NCBI GenBank assembly: GCA_905236895.1
Contig: CAJOQI010000024.1
Coordinates: 1 to 7,369, forward strand
Direction of reading: 5' to 3'
Length of the DNA: 7,369 bases
Origin: an uncultured Peptostreptococcaceae bacterium
GTDB lineage: Bacteria; Bacillota; Clostridia; Peptostreptococcales; Anaerovoracaceae
Part shown: one piece after another, positions 1 to 6,030 of the stretch
Layout: every line of letters starts with the position of its first letter
Numbering within the stretch: the first letter of the stretch is position 1
Notes under the pieces: generated by a model
What the model was told of the DNA's origin: nothing
The model's database searches: none
Seen by the model: the letters and a program-made list of their open reading frames with translations, nothing else
Position numbers and translations under genes: made by a program

Positions 1-156
1 CAGGAGAGGGCCAGCCAAACGGACTCGGAAGATCCCATGAAAAACATCGGCATCAAAATGGTTATGAAGCTGGCTGAGGACGTAACATATAACAGTGTCT
101 TGGGCTTAAATGTGCTTACCATTATCTTAAATAAAAAAGAGAGTGGAGCCCGGTAG
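1..156 (+). CDS. C-terminal end of a probable anti-sigma-factor-like ATP-binding (HATPase) protein, partial
   Basis: The frame is open from base 1 and ends at TAG 154-156, giving the last 51 residues of a protein whose start lies outside the window. The stretch NIGIKMVMKLAEDVTY followed by LGLNVLTIIL resembles the end of GHKL ATPase domains of the RsbW/SpoIIAB anti-sigma kinase type. There a Gly-containing helix (G-x-x-x-V-x-x-L-x-D-x-V-x-Y) leads into a final strand reading G-x-N-x-L-T-(I/L). The ATP-binding N and G1 boxes are not in view, so catalytic competence cannot be judged. The stop lies 7 bases before the preferred ATG of the next gene, so the two are probably cotranscribed. The family call rests on about 35 residues of pattern recognition and is tentative. 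Confidence 0.5.
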   Translation, partial: QERASQTDSEDPMKNIGIKMVMKLAEDVTYNSVLGLNVLTIILNKKESGAR

Positions 157-163
157 GTGGCTT

Positions 164-1042
164 ATGAAACTGAAAACCATCTTCTTTAGTCCCACAGGTG
201 GAACGGAAAGAATAGCAAGAATAATAACGGAGGAGATTGCCCTTAAGCTGGGACTATCTCCTGAGTATATTAATATAACTTCTCCTGGATCCAGGGAGGG
301 GGATCTTGTCTTTTCAGAGGACATTCTTATTGCCGTTTTCCCAACCTATGCAGGACGCCTTCCTAACAAAATCATGCCTGACATAAAGAGAATTGTTAAA
401 TCCAATGGTTCTTCTTTGGCTGTTGCTGTAAGCGTATTCGGAAATCGAAGTTACGGTGACGCACCAAGGGAGCTGGCTCTTTTGCTTGAAGAAAAGGGCT
501 TTAAGATTGCAGGCATGGGAGCCTTTGTTTCTGAGCATGCCTTTTCGGAAAAGGTGGGAATAGGGCGGCCGGATAATGATGATGTAAGGATGATTAAGGA
601 ATTCGCAGATGCCTTGGGCGAGAAGTTAAATGGAATAGGAGAGCAAAATGCCACCGGCGATCCATCCCCAGGCGACACTTCCCTTGGCGGAATTGGCATT
701 GATTTCGATCACGTGGAACTTTTGCCCTATTACACGCCCTTAAAAGAAGATATGACTCCCGCCGGCTTTCTAAAGGCAAAGCCTGTCCTTGACCATGAAA
801 AATGCATTGGCTGTGGTCTCTGTGAGAAGAGCTGCCCCGTAGGAAGCATTGAAGAAGTATTTGATAAAGGCCTTGGAAAGAGAGTATACGAGACCACCGG
901 AATCTGCATTAAATGTCAGGCCTGCATCAAGATATGCCCGGAGAAAGCCAGAGTCTTCAAGGACGAGGACTTCCTGTCTCATATAAGGATGCTGGAAGAA
1001 AACTACGGCGATAGATGCGAAAAGCAATTCTATATAGTGTGA
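164..1042 (+). CDS. EFR1-type flavodoxin/ferredoxin fusion protein (two 4Fe-4S clusters)
   Basis: A cytoplasmic electron-transfer protein of 292 residues from ATG 164. The N-terminal flavodoxin-like half opens with strand KTIFFSPTGGT; SPTGGT (residues 9-14) is the expected FMN phosphate loop. FPTYAGRLPNK (59-69) and VFGNRSYGDA (91-100) resemble the FMN-contacting loops of the family. The C-terminal part is a bacterial-type 2x[4Fe-4S] ferredoxin with C214-x2-C217-x2-C220-x3-C224-P and C248-x2-C251-x2-C254-x3-C258-P, so all eight ligands are present. Such proteins are presumed to pass electrons between ferredoxin clusters and FMN; the physiological partner is generally unknown. A GTG at 143 would add seven residues and overlap the upstream stop, but ATG 164 has AGGTGG (155-160) before it and gives the usual family N terminus. 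It is probably cotranscribed with the upstream gene. Confidence 0.85.
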   Translation: MKLKTIFFSPTGGTERIARIITEEIALKLGLSPEYINITSPGSREGDLVFSEDILIAVFPTYAGRLPNKIMPDIKRIVKSNGSSLAVAVSVFGNRSYGDAPRELALLLEEKGFKIAGMGAFVSEHAFSEKVGIGRPDNDDVRMIKEFADALGEKLNGIGEQNATGDPSPGDTSLGGIGIDFDHVELLPYYTPLKEDMTPAGFLKAKPVLDHEKCIGCGLCEKSCPVGSIEEVFDKGLGKRVYETTGICIKCQACIKICPEKARVFKDEDFLSHIRMLEENYGDRCEKQFYIV

Positions 1043-1078
1043 AGCAGAGTAATTCCCCGTGAGAACAGTAGGAAAAAT

Positions 1079-1133
1079 AAAACCGGTACCCTTGACCTAT
1101 ATTTGGACAAAAAAGTACCGGTCTTTGTTTTCC
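1079..1133. terminator. Bidirectional intrinsic terminator between convergent genes
   Basis: ACCGGTAC (1082-1089) and GTACCGGT (1115-1122) form a perfect 8-bp stem with a 25-base loop. On the plus strand it is followed by a T-rich run (1124-1131, TTTGTTTT). On the minus strand it is followed by the complement of GGAAAAATAAAA (1071-1082), also T-rich. It lies 36 bases after the ferredoxin-fusion gene and 19 bases from the minus-strand flavodiiron stop, so it can serve both. The large loop is unusual, and each arm contains self-complementary CCGG and GTAC, so alternative folds are possible. Confidence 0.7.
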
Positions 1134-1152
1134 TATAGTTAAGCGTCACCAA

Positions 1153-2952
1153 TTACAGCTTGCTGAAGTCCGAAGCAGGATGCTTGCAGAGAGGACAGAT
1201 GAAGTCTTCAGGCAGATCTTCGCCTTCGTGGATATATCCGCAGATGTCGCAGACCCAACCCTTCTTCTCCGTATCGGGCTTTGGCTTAACCTCTTTTTGA
1301 TAGAAGCTATAGGTCATGGTCTCGACGCTGTTGAGAACCACGGACTCGCTGATACTGCAAAGGAACATCCAGTGGGAGCCTAGGTCAACAGTCTCAAATA
1401 CATCCAATGACATATAGGAATTGGCGTATTTGGTCAAATAGGGAAGTCCGTTGGATGAAACATCAAAGTGCTCATAATCTTTGAACTTATCTACGGTCCT
1501 TCCTGACTGGAATCCAAAGTGCTGGAAAACTTGGAAGGGTGCCTGCTCGTTAAGTGTGCAGACATTAAGCTTCTTGGTACGTCTGATAATGTCGGCGGAA
1601 TAATTTGCTTTGTTGATGTTTACAGCGATTGTATTGGGGTTGCTTGCAACCTGAGAAACTGTGTTTACAATCTGTCCGTTATGCTTGTTGCCGTCGTTGC
1701 AGGTAACCACATAGAGGCCGTAACCTATCTTGAAGAGCGCGTTAGAATCGATCTTGGATTCTTCGCTTACTTCAACTTTGTTGTAGCCGGTGGCCAGCTC
1801 TGCGGCCAGGTCCATAATCTGCTGAGTGGATTCTTCATTGAGTGAGGAGAGAATCGTAACACTGTTCTTGGTGAATTCGATGTCTTTAAGATTCTCCAGT
1901 TTGCTGCGCATAACCTTTGCTGCGGTGGGACCCCAGGAGCCGTTTTCAATCAAAGCGATGGTTCTCTTCTGATAGTTCCTCTCCACCAGCATATCGATGA
2001 ACTCCCTCATATAGGGGAAGATGTCTGTATTGAATGTGGTGGTTGCAAGAACCAGTTTGTCGTAGCGGAAGGCATCCTCAACGCATTCAGGCATATCGCT
2101 TCTGGCCAGATCGTTAAGAACAACCTTTTGCGCGCCTTGCTTTTTAAGTTCTTCTGCCAAAAGCTCCACAGCCTTTTTGGTGTTACCGTAGATGGAAGTA
2201 TAGCAAATGCAAACTCCGTCGGTCTCGGGAAGATAGGAAGACCAGGTGTCGTAGAGTCCGATATAGTATTCCAGATCCTCGTCGAGAATTGGTCCGTGGA
2301 GAGGGCAAATGGTTTCGATTTCAAATCCCGCCAGCTTGCTCAGCAAAGACTGAACCTGCGGGCCGTATTTTCCAACGATGCCAAAATAATAGCGACGAGC
2401 TTCGCATGCCCAGCCCTCAGGATCCTCTGTGTCCAAAGCACCGAACTTTCCGAAAGCGTCGGCGGAGAACAAAGTCTTTGATGCGGATTCGTAGGTAACC
2501 ATAACCTCGGGCCAGTGAACCATGGGAGCAAAGATGAAGTTAAGCTCATGAGTTCCCAGAGTTAAGGTGTCACCGCTTTCAACCTCCAGCTTATTCACTA
2601 TCTTAAGGGTAGGGAAGAACTGTTCAATCATCTTGAAGGTCTTCTTGTTTCCAACCACGGTGATATTGTTGTAGATATTGAGGAGCATGCCGATTGAGGC
2701 GGAGTGATCCGGCTCCATATGATGGACAACCAGATAGTCGGGGGCTTTGCCATTTAAGGCTTCTTGAACATTGGCAATCCATTCGTCGGTCTTCTTCTGG
2801 TCAACGGTGTCCAGAATGGCGATCTTTTCGTCCATAATTACAAAGGAATTATAGGACATGCCAAGGGGCACATCATAATGTCCTTCAAACAAGTCGATTT
2901 CGTGATCGTTCACACCTACGTAATAAATGTTTTCTTTTGTTTTGTTAATCAT
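1153..2952 (-). CDS. Flavodiiron protein with fused flavin-reductase-like and rubredoxin domains (O2/NO reductase)
   Basis: A cytoplasmic enzyme of 599 residues that probably reduces O2 to water and/or NO to N2O. Domain order: metallo-beta-lactamase-like diiron domain (about 1-245); flavodoxin domain (about 246-395) with FMN phosphate loop TSIYGNT (252-258) and the ENGSWGP loop (336-342); flavin-reductase-like domain (about 405-555); short rubredoxin (about 565-599) with C568-x2-C571 and C586-x2-C589. Diiron ligands match the family: H78-x-E80-x-D82-H83, H146 (HWPE), D165 and H219 (CPLHGP). The 14-residue gap between the CxxC pairs is short, like rubrerythrin-type rather than canonical rubredoxin. 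The fusion carries diiron, FMN, flavin and Fe(Cys)4 sites, so NAD(P)H oxidation and gas reduction may occur in one chain; this is inference. The start is supported by GGAAGG (2963-2958, minus) five bases upstream. It appears monocistronic. Confidence 0.93.
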   Translation of the reverse strand: MINKTKENIYYVGVNDHEIDLFEGHYDVPLGMSYNSFVIMDEKIAILDTVDQKKTDEWIANVQEALNGKAPDYLVVHHMEPDHSASIGMLLNIYNNITVVGNKKTFKMIEQFFPTLKIVNKLEVESGDTLTLGTHELNFIFAPMVHWPEVMVTYESASKTLFSADAFGKFGALDTEDPEGWACEARRYYFGIVGKYGPQVQSLLSKLAGFEIETICPLHGPILDEDLEYYIGLYDTWSSYLPETDGVCICYTSIYGNTKKAVELLAEELKKQGAQKVVLNDLARSDMPECVEDAFRYDKLVLATTTFNTDIFPYMREFIDMLVERNYQKRTIALIENGSWGPTAAKVMRSKLENLKDIEFTKNSVTILSSLNEESTQQIMDLAAELATGYNKVEVSEESKIDSNALFKIGYGLYVVTCNDGNKHNGQIVNTVSQVASNPNTIAVNINKANYSADIIRRTKKLNVCTLNEQAPFQVFQHFGFQSGRTVDKFKDYEHFDVSSNGLPYLTKYANSYMSLDVFETVDLGSHWMFLCSISESVVLNSVETMTYSFYQKEVKPKPDTEKKGWVCDICGYIHEGEDLPEDFICPLCKHPASDFSKL

Positions 2953-2998
2953 AATTACCTTCCACTTCTATAGATTCTATATTGATTTGAGTTATAGT

Positions 2999-3027
2999 TT
3001 GAGAAAAAATTATCTAACTTGTATAAT
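2999..3027 (+). promoter_or_regulatory. Strong sigma-A-type promoter toward the GNAT remnant
   Basis: TTGAGA (2999-3004), exactly 17 bases, then TATAAT (3022-3027): five of six -35 bases, a perfect -10 and optimal spacing. It is the best promoter match noticed by eye in the window. Transcription would begin near 3034, about 65 bases before ATG 3099. Its -10 overlaps the opposed candidate -10 of the flavodiiron gene. Confidence 0.65.
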
Positions 3028-3031
3028 AACA
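3023..3031 (-). promoter_or_regulatory. Candidate extended -10 promoter for the flavodiiron gene
   Basis: Read on the minus strand, TGTTATTAT gives a TGn-extended -10 with hexamer TATTAT (3028-3023, five of six consensus bases). The best -35 at 17-bp spacing is weak (TTTAAT). Transcription would start near 3016, leaving a leader of about 64 bases that ends with the GGAAGG ribosome binding site. The region is AT-rich, so chance matches are likely and the call is tentative. Confidence 0.35.
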
Positions 3032-3098
3032 TAAATCCCTTTTTAATTAAATAGAGAGAGAAGATTACGGATTATAAATCCTTTACTGCGGAGGAAAA

Positions 3099-3293
3099 AT
3101 GGAAATATATGAGCAGGCGGGAAATATCAGAATCGATACCCATGGTGAAAACCAAGTGATGCAGAAGCTATTTAATAAAATGGGCTTTGTCCGTTGCGGT
3201 ATCATTCATGTGCCCCAGGACAATTATCCCAGAATTGCCTTTCAGAAATACAACGCAGAATGCAATTCACAATTCAGTTCAAAAAAGCAATGA
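3099..3293 (+). pseudogene. Remnant of a GNAT-family N-acetyltransferase (C-terminal part only)
   Basis: A 64-codon frame whose residues 9-52 match the C-terminal end of RimI-like GNAT acetyltransferases: IRIDTHGENQVMQKL, NKMGFVRCGII, then RIAFQKY. These correspond to the last beta strands after the acetyl-CoA site. The catalytic core and the acetyl-CoA-binding (Q/R)xxGx(G/A) loop are absent, and a whole domain is usually about 150-170 residues. In the same frame a TAA lies at 3075-3077, and no earlier GNAT sequence was recognised in the other frames of the upstream gap. Despite this it has a GGAGG (3090-3094) four bases before ATG, a near-consensus promoter and its own terminator, so a short peptide could be made. 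Acetyltransferase activity is not expected. It is most simply a 5'-deleted gene; a true microprotein cannot be excluded. Confidence 0.65.
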
Positions 3294-3311
3294 TTAACAC
3301 ATAAGTGTATG

Positions 3312-3342
3312 AAAACCGGCAGAACAATTCTGTTGGTTTTTT
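3312..3342 (+). terminator. Intrinsic terminator after the GNAT remnant
   Basis: Arms 3312-3324 and 3328-3340 pair over 13 bp (two G·U pairs) around the loop CAA, and the descending arm runs into six T residues (3337-3342). It lies 18 bases after the GNAT remnant stop and insulates the rhodanese operon downstream from the promoter at 2999-3027. Confidence 0.85.
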
Positions 3343-3358
3343 GATTGAAAGCGTAAAG

Positions 3359-3371
3359 GTGACTTTGTCAC
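3359..3371. promoter_or_regulatory. 13-bp dyad GTGACTTTGTCAC, candidate operator of the rhodanese operon
   Basis: Perfect 5-bp inverted repeat GTGAC-TTT-GTCAC, 53 bases before the lipoprotein start and overlapping the candidate -35. The half-sites GTGA/TCAC are those recognised by CRP-type helices, but the spacing is 5 instead of the usual 6. It is not followed by a T tract, so it is not a terminator. That it binds a regulator is inference. Confidence 0.4.
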
Positions 3372-3394
3372 GGAATTACCTCGATGCATATGGT
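3365..3394 (+). promoter_or_regulatory. Candidate promoter of the rhodanese/CoA-disulfide reductase operon
   Basis: TTGTCA (3365-3370, five of six -35 bases), an 18-base spacer, then TATGGT (3389-3394, four of six -10 bases). It lies between the terminator at 3312-3342 and the operon's first gene, where a promoter is required. The weak -10 would suit an activator-dependent or repressible promoter. Transcription would start near 3401. Confidence 0.4.
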
Positions 3395-3423
3395 AGCATA
3401 AGGGCAAATAATAGGAGGCATAT

Positions 3424-3909
3424 ATGAAAAGAATGATAGTGATAGGGCTGGCTTTGATGCTGGCTATTGGAAGCCTTGCGGCCTGCGGCACAAATAAAGA
3501 AAGCGGCAGTGCAAGCGGTGGAGCAAGTGGAAGCGAAAGTGCCAGTGCAGGCGAAAGTGCAAGCAATAGCGAAAGCACCGGCACAGAGGGCACATCCCGA
3601 TATGAAAACATTAGCCAAGAAGAAGCCCTTAAGATAATGGAAGAGGAAGAGGGCTATATAATACTTGATGTTAGAACCAAGGAAGAGTTCGACGCAGGAC
3701 ATATTCCCGAGGCAGTAAATATTCCGGTTGAGACCATTGGCGATAAGGAGCCTGAGGAACTGCCGGATAAGGATCAGCTTCTGCTTATTTACTGCAGAAG
3801 CGGAAACAGAAGCAAGCAGGCTTCGGAGAAACTGGTAGAGCTGGGATATACCAATATACTTGAATTCGGCGGCATCAATACCTGGCTCGGCGAAGTGGTG
3901 ACAGACTAA
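3424..3909 (+). CDS. Rhodanese-domain lipoprotein (extracytoplasmic sulfurtransferase)
   Basis: 161 residues. A type II signal peptide (Lys/Arg start, hydrophobic core 4-19, lipobox LAAC with lipidated C21) places the protein on the outer face of the membrane. A Ser/Gly/Glu-rich linker (22-58) leads to one rhodanese domain (about 60-158) with IILDVRTKEEFDAGHI (79-94) and the active loop C124-RSGNRS. The six-residue CxxGxR-type loop is that of sulfurtransferases, not of Cdc25-like phosphatases. It should form a Cys124 persulfide and move sulfane sulfur outside the cytoplasm; donor and acceptor are unknown. AGGAGG (3413-3418) five bases before ATG fixes the start. It is first of three genes, followed after 52 bases by a cytoplasmic rhodanese and then a rhodanese-fused CoA-disulfide reductase, which suggests a shared sulfur or thiol pathway. 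Confidence 0.9.
   Translation: MKRMIVIGLALMLAIGSLAACGTNKESGSASGGASGSESASAGESASNSESTGTEGTSRYENISQEEALKIMEEEEGYIILDVRTKEEFDAGHIPEAVNIPVETIGDKEPEELPDKDQLLLIYCRSGNRSKQASEKLVELGYTNILEFGGINTWLGEVVTD
3487..3597 (+). repeat. Low-complexity Ser/Gly/Glu-rich linker coding region
   Basis: This stretch encodes residues 22-58 of the lipoprotein and is built from imperfect iterations of AGC/AGT with GGC, GCA and GAA codons (for example GAAAGTGCCAGTGCAGGC). It is a flexible tether between the lipid anchor and the rhodanese domain. Such degenerate repeats can change length between strains by slippage, but no perfect tandem unit is present. Confidence 0.6.
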
Positions 3910-3961
3910 AAGCAAAAGAGAAAGCAATAGAAAAGGAAATAGAAAGTAGGAGGAAATACAA

Positions 3962-4282
3962 ATGAGCTTTTTAGACTTTTTAAGAGGATCAAATATCAAC
4001 GAAGGAGTTGAGAATTATAAGGCGACCCAGGGAGCCTTTCTTATAGACGTTAGAGAAGACGATGAGTTTAGGGGTGGACATATTCCGGGAAGCAAGAATG
4101 TGCCCTTAAGCAGAATCGGCAGCATTAAGAACGTTGTTAAGGATACTGCTGCTCCCGTATTCGTTTACTGTCTCTCCGGAGCAAGAAGCAGCCAGGCTGC
4201 AGGGTATCTTAAACGCATCGGATATGAAAGTGTGACCAATATCGGAGGAATCAGCGGTTATAACGGCTCGCTGGAGAGATAG
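3962..4282 (+). CDS. Single-domain cytoplasmic rhodanese
   Basis: 106 residues with no signal peptide or membrane segment, so cytoplasmic. One compact rhodanese domain: FLIDVREDDEFRGGHIPGS (26-44), then the active loop C70-LSGARS preceded by VFVY, then the C-terminal NIGGISGY. Length matches PspE/GlpE-type single-domain sulfurtransferases, which carry a cysteine persulfide and pass sulfur to thiols, cyanide or protein acceptors. AGGAGG (3948-3953) lies eight bases before ATG. The 52-base gap after the lipoprotein gene is A/G-rich with no terminator, and the next gene starts 41 bases downstream, so it is the middle gene of the operon. It may exchange sulfur with the rhodanese domain of its neighbour; this is inference from context. 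Confidence 0.9.
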   Translation: MSFLDFLRGSNINEGVENYKATQGAFLIDVREDDEFRGGHIPGSKNVPLSRIGSIKNVVKDTAAPVFVYCLSGARSSQAAGYLKRIGYESVTNIGGISGYNGSLER

Positions 4283-4323
4283 AATCGTTGCGCAGTTCCC
4301 TTTGGGGAAGAAAAGGAGAAAAA

Positions 4324-6030
4324 ATGAAAGTAGTAATCGTAGGTGGAGTTGCAGGTGGCGCAACGGCGGCGGCCAGAATCAGAAGGCTAGATGAGAAGGC
4401 GGAAATCAAGGTGTTCGAGAAATCGGGCTTTGTTTCCTATGCTAACTGCGGTCTTCCATATTATATCGGAGGAGTAATTGAGGATCCCGAGGAGCTGACG
4501 CTTCAGAGCCCGGAAAGCTTCTATGAAAGATTTAGAATAGACGTCAAAGTCAACCACGAGGTTATGGCAATCCACCCGAAAGATAAGAATGTGGTGGTAA
4601 AGAATTTGGAGACCGGTGAAGAGTGGGAGGAGAGTTACGATAAGCTGCTTCTTTCCCCCGGAGCAAAGCCCATAATTCCGGATATGCCGGGAACAGAACT
4701 TCCCGAAGTTTTCTCTCTTAGAACAGTTGAAGATACTTTCGCTATAAGGAATTTTGTTGATAATGAAAAACCAAAAACCGCAATTATCTCCGGAGGTGGT
4801 TTTATAGGCCTGGAGGTTGCGGAGAACCTGGTTGAACAAGGGGTAAAGGTTACCATCGTTCAGATGGATAAGCAGGTAATGAGTCCTTTGGATCCGGAAA
4901 TGGCTTCCTTTATTCATGGGGAATTGAGGAATGCGGGAGTAGAACTGGTTCTTGAAAATACCTTGACCGAAATCGGATACGGAGAGAAGGGGGATAAGAA
5001 AAAGCTTCTATGCAAGCTTCAGACCGGCGAAACCCTTGAAGCGGATATGGCAATTCTCGCCATTGGCGTTCTTCCTGAAAACAAATTAGCCAAGGAAGCT
5101 GGCCTTGATCTTGGTATGAAAGGGGCCATCGTAGTTAACGACAGATTGGAAACCTCAGCCAAGGATGTATATGCGGTGGGAGATGCAATTCAGGTTAAGC
5201 AATATACAACCGGTAAGGATGCAGTGATTTCTTTGGCAGGTCCTGCCAATAAGCAGGGAAGAATTGCGGCAGACAATATATGTGGACTTGATAGCCGTTT
5301 TGAGGGATCCCAGGGTTCTTCGGTTATAAAGCTATTTAATCTAACCATTGCTTCCACAGGTATTAACGAAAAGATAGCGGCCTTTGAAGGTCTTAATTAC
5401 GATAAGATTTATCTCTCTCCCACAAACCATGCAGGCTATTATCCCGGCGGAAAGCTGATGACCATGAAGGTTCTCTTTGATCCAAAGGAGGACAAGCTCT
5501 TGGGCGCCCAGATTGTTGGCTACGATGGAGTGGACAAAAGAATCGACGTGCTGGCAACAGCCATGCATGCCAAGGTTCCCGCTTCCAAGCTTAAGGAATT
5601 GGATTTGGCTTACGCACCGCCATATTCCTCAGCAAAGGATCCGGTCAATATGGCAGGCTTCATGATTGAGAATATTGAAGAGGGAAGAGTTAAGCAATTC
5701 TTCTTTGATGATGTGGCTGAACTTCCGAAGGACGGCAGCGTGACCCTTCTGGATGCCAGAACGGAAGAGGAATACGAAGAAGGTCACGCGGAGGGATTTA
5801 TCAATATCCCGGTAGACGAGCTGAGAGAGAGGATGGAAGAAATTCCAAAAGAAAAACCGCTCTATGTTATGTGTCAGAGCGGTCTGAGAAGCTATGTTGC
5901 TTGTCGAATCCTTATGCAGGAAGGCTACGACGCATATAACTTTGCCGGCGGCTATAGGCTCTATGAGGCCATCGCCACAGACAAAGCAATGGCTCAGCAG
6001 GCTTATCCCTGCGGAATGGATCGCAAGTAG
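4324..6030 (+). CDS. CoA-disulfide/persulfide reductase with C-terminal rhodanese domain (CoADR-Rhd)
   Basis: A 568-residue FAD-dependent pyridine nucleotide-disulfide oxidoreductase. FAD site VGGVAGG (6-12); single redox cysteine C42 in SYANCGLPYY, the hallmark of the CoA-disulfide reductase/NADH oxidase/peroxidase group; NAD(P)H site SGGGFIGLE (156-164); second FAD motif AVGDA (284-288); dimerisation domain about 335-450 with HAGYYPG (369-375) and AYAPPYSSAKDP (429-440), where CoA-disulfide reductases carry catalytic tyrosines. A rhodanese domain (about 455-550) follows with active C517-QSGLRS. Characterised relatives reduce CoA disulfide, CoA persulfide or polysulfide with NAD(P)H. The rhodanese domain probably feeds persulfide to C42. 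A TTG at 4288 would add 12 residues, but ATG 4324 has AAGGAG (4313-4318) and begins directly at the FAD strand. Last gene of the operon; its final 28 bases overlap the convergent regulator gene. Confidence 0.92.
   Translation: MKVVIVGGVAGGATAAARIRRLDEKAEIKVFEKSGFVSYANCGLPYYIGGVIEDPEELTLQSPESFYERFRIDVKVNHEVMAIHPKDKNVVVKNLETGEEWEESYDKLLLSPGAKPIIPDMPGTELPEVFSLRTVEDTFAIRNFVDNEKPKTAIISGGGFIGLEVAENLVEQGVKVTIVQMDKQVMSPLDPEMASFIHGELRNAGVELVLENTLTEIGYGEKGDKKKLLCKLQTGETLEADMAILAIGVLPENKLAKEAGLDLGMKGAIVVNDRLETSAKDVYAVGDAIQVKQYTTGKDAVISLAGPANKQGRIAADNICGLDSRFEGSQGSSVIKLFNLTIASTGINEKIAAFEGLNYDKIYLSPTNHAGYYPGGKLMTMKVLFDPKEDKLLGAQIVGYDGVDKRIDVLATAMHAKVPASKLKELDLAYAPPYSSAKDPVNMAGFMIENIEEGRVKQFFFDDVAELPKDGSVTLLDARTEEEYEEGHAEGFINIPVDELRERMEEIPKEKPLYVMCQSGLRSYVACRILMQEGYDAYNFAGGYRLYEAIATDKAMAQQAYPCGMDRK

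Noticed and set aside
3055..3150. Open frame upstream of and across the GNAT remnant start in another frame (including DYKSFTAEEKWKYMSR).
   Set aside because: No start codon with a ribosome binding site, stops shortly after, and no recognised family; it is probably a chance open frame.
3487..3597. Possible tandem repeat or CRISPR-like array in the lipoprotein gene.
   Set aside because: The repetition is degenerate low-complexity coding for a Ser/Gly linker, without fixed unit length or spacers.
3376..3999. 207-codon minus-strand open frame rich in Cys, Ala and Thr opposite the lipoprotein gene.
   Set aside because: Its composition is the antisense image of the Ser/Gly/Glu linker and rhodanese codons; no ribosome binding site or family match was seen.
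4296..4309. Short hairpin TTCCC-TTTG-GGGAA between the second and third operon genes.
   Set aside because: Only 5 bp and followed by the A/G-rich ribosome binding site rather than a T run, so it is not a terminator; too small to claim as a control element.
4387..4917. 176-codon minus-strand open frame inside the CoA-disulfide reductase gene.
   Set aside because: It is antisense to a gene with complete family motifs, has no recognisable domain and is a shadow of codon bias.
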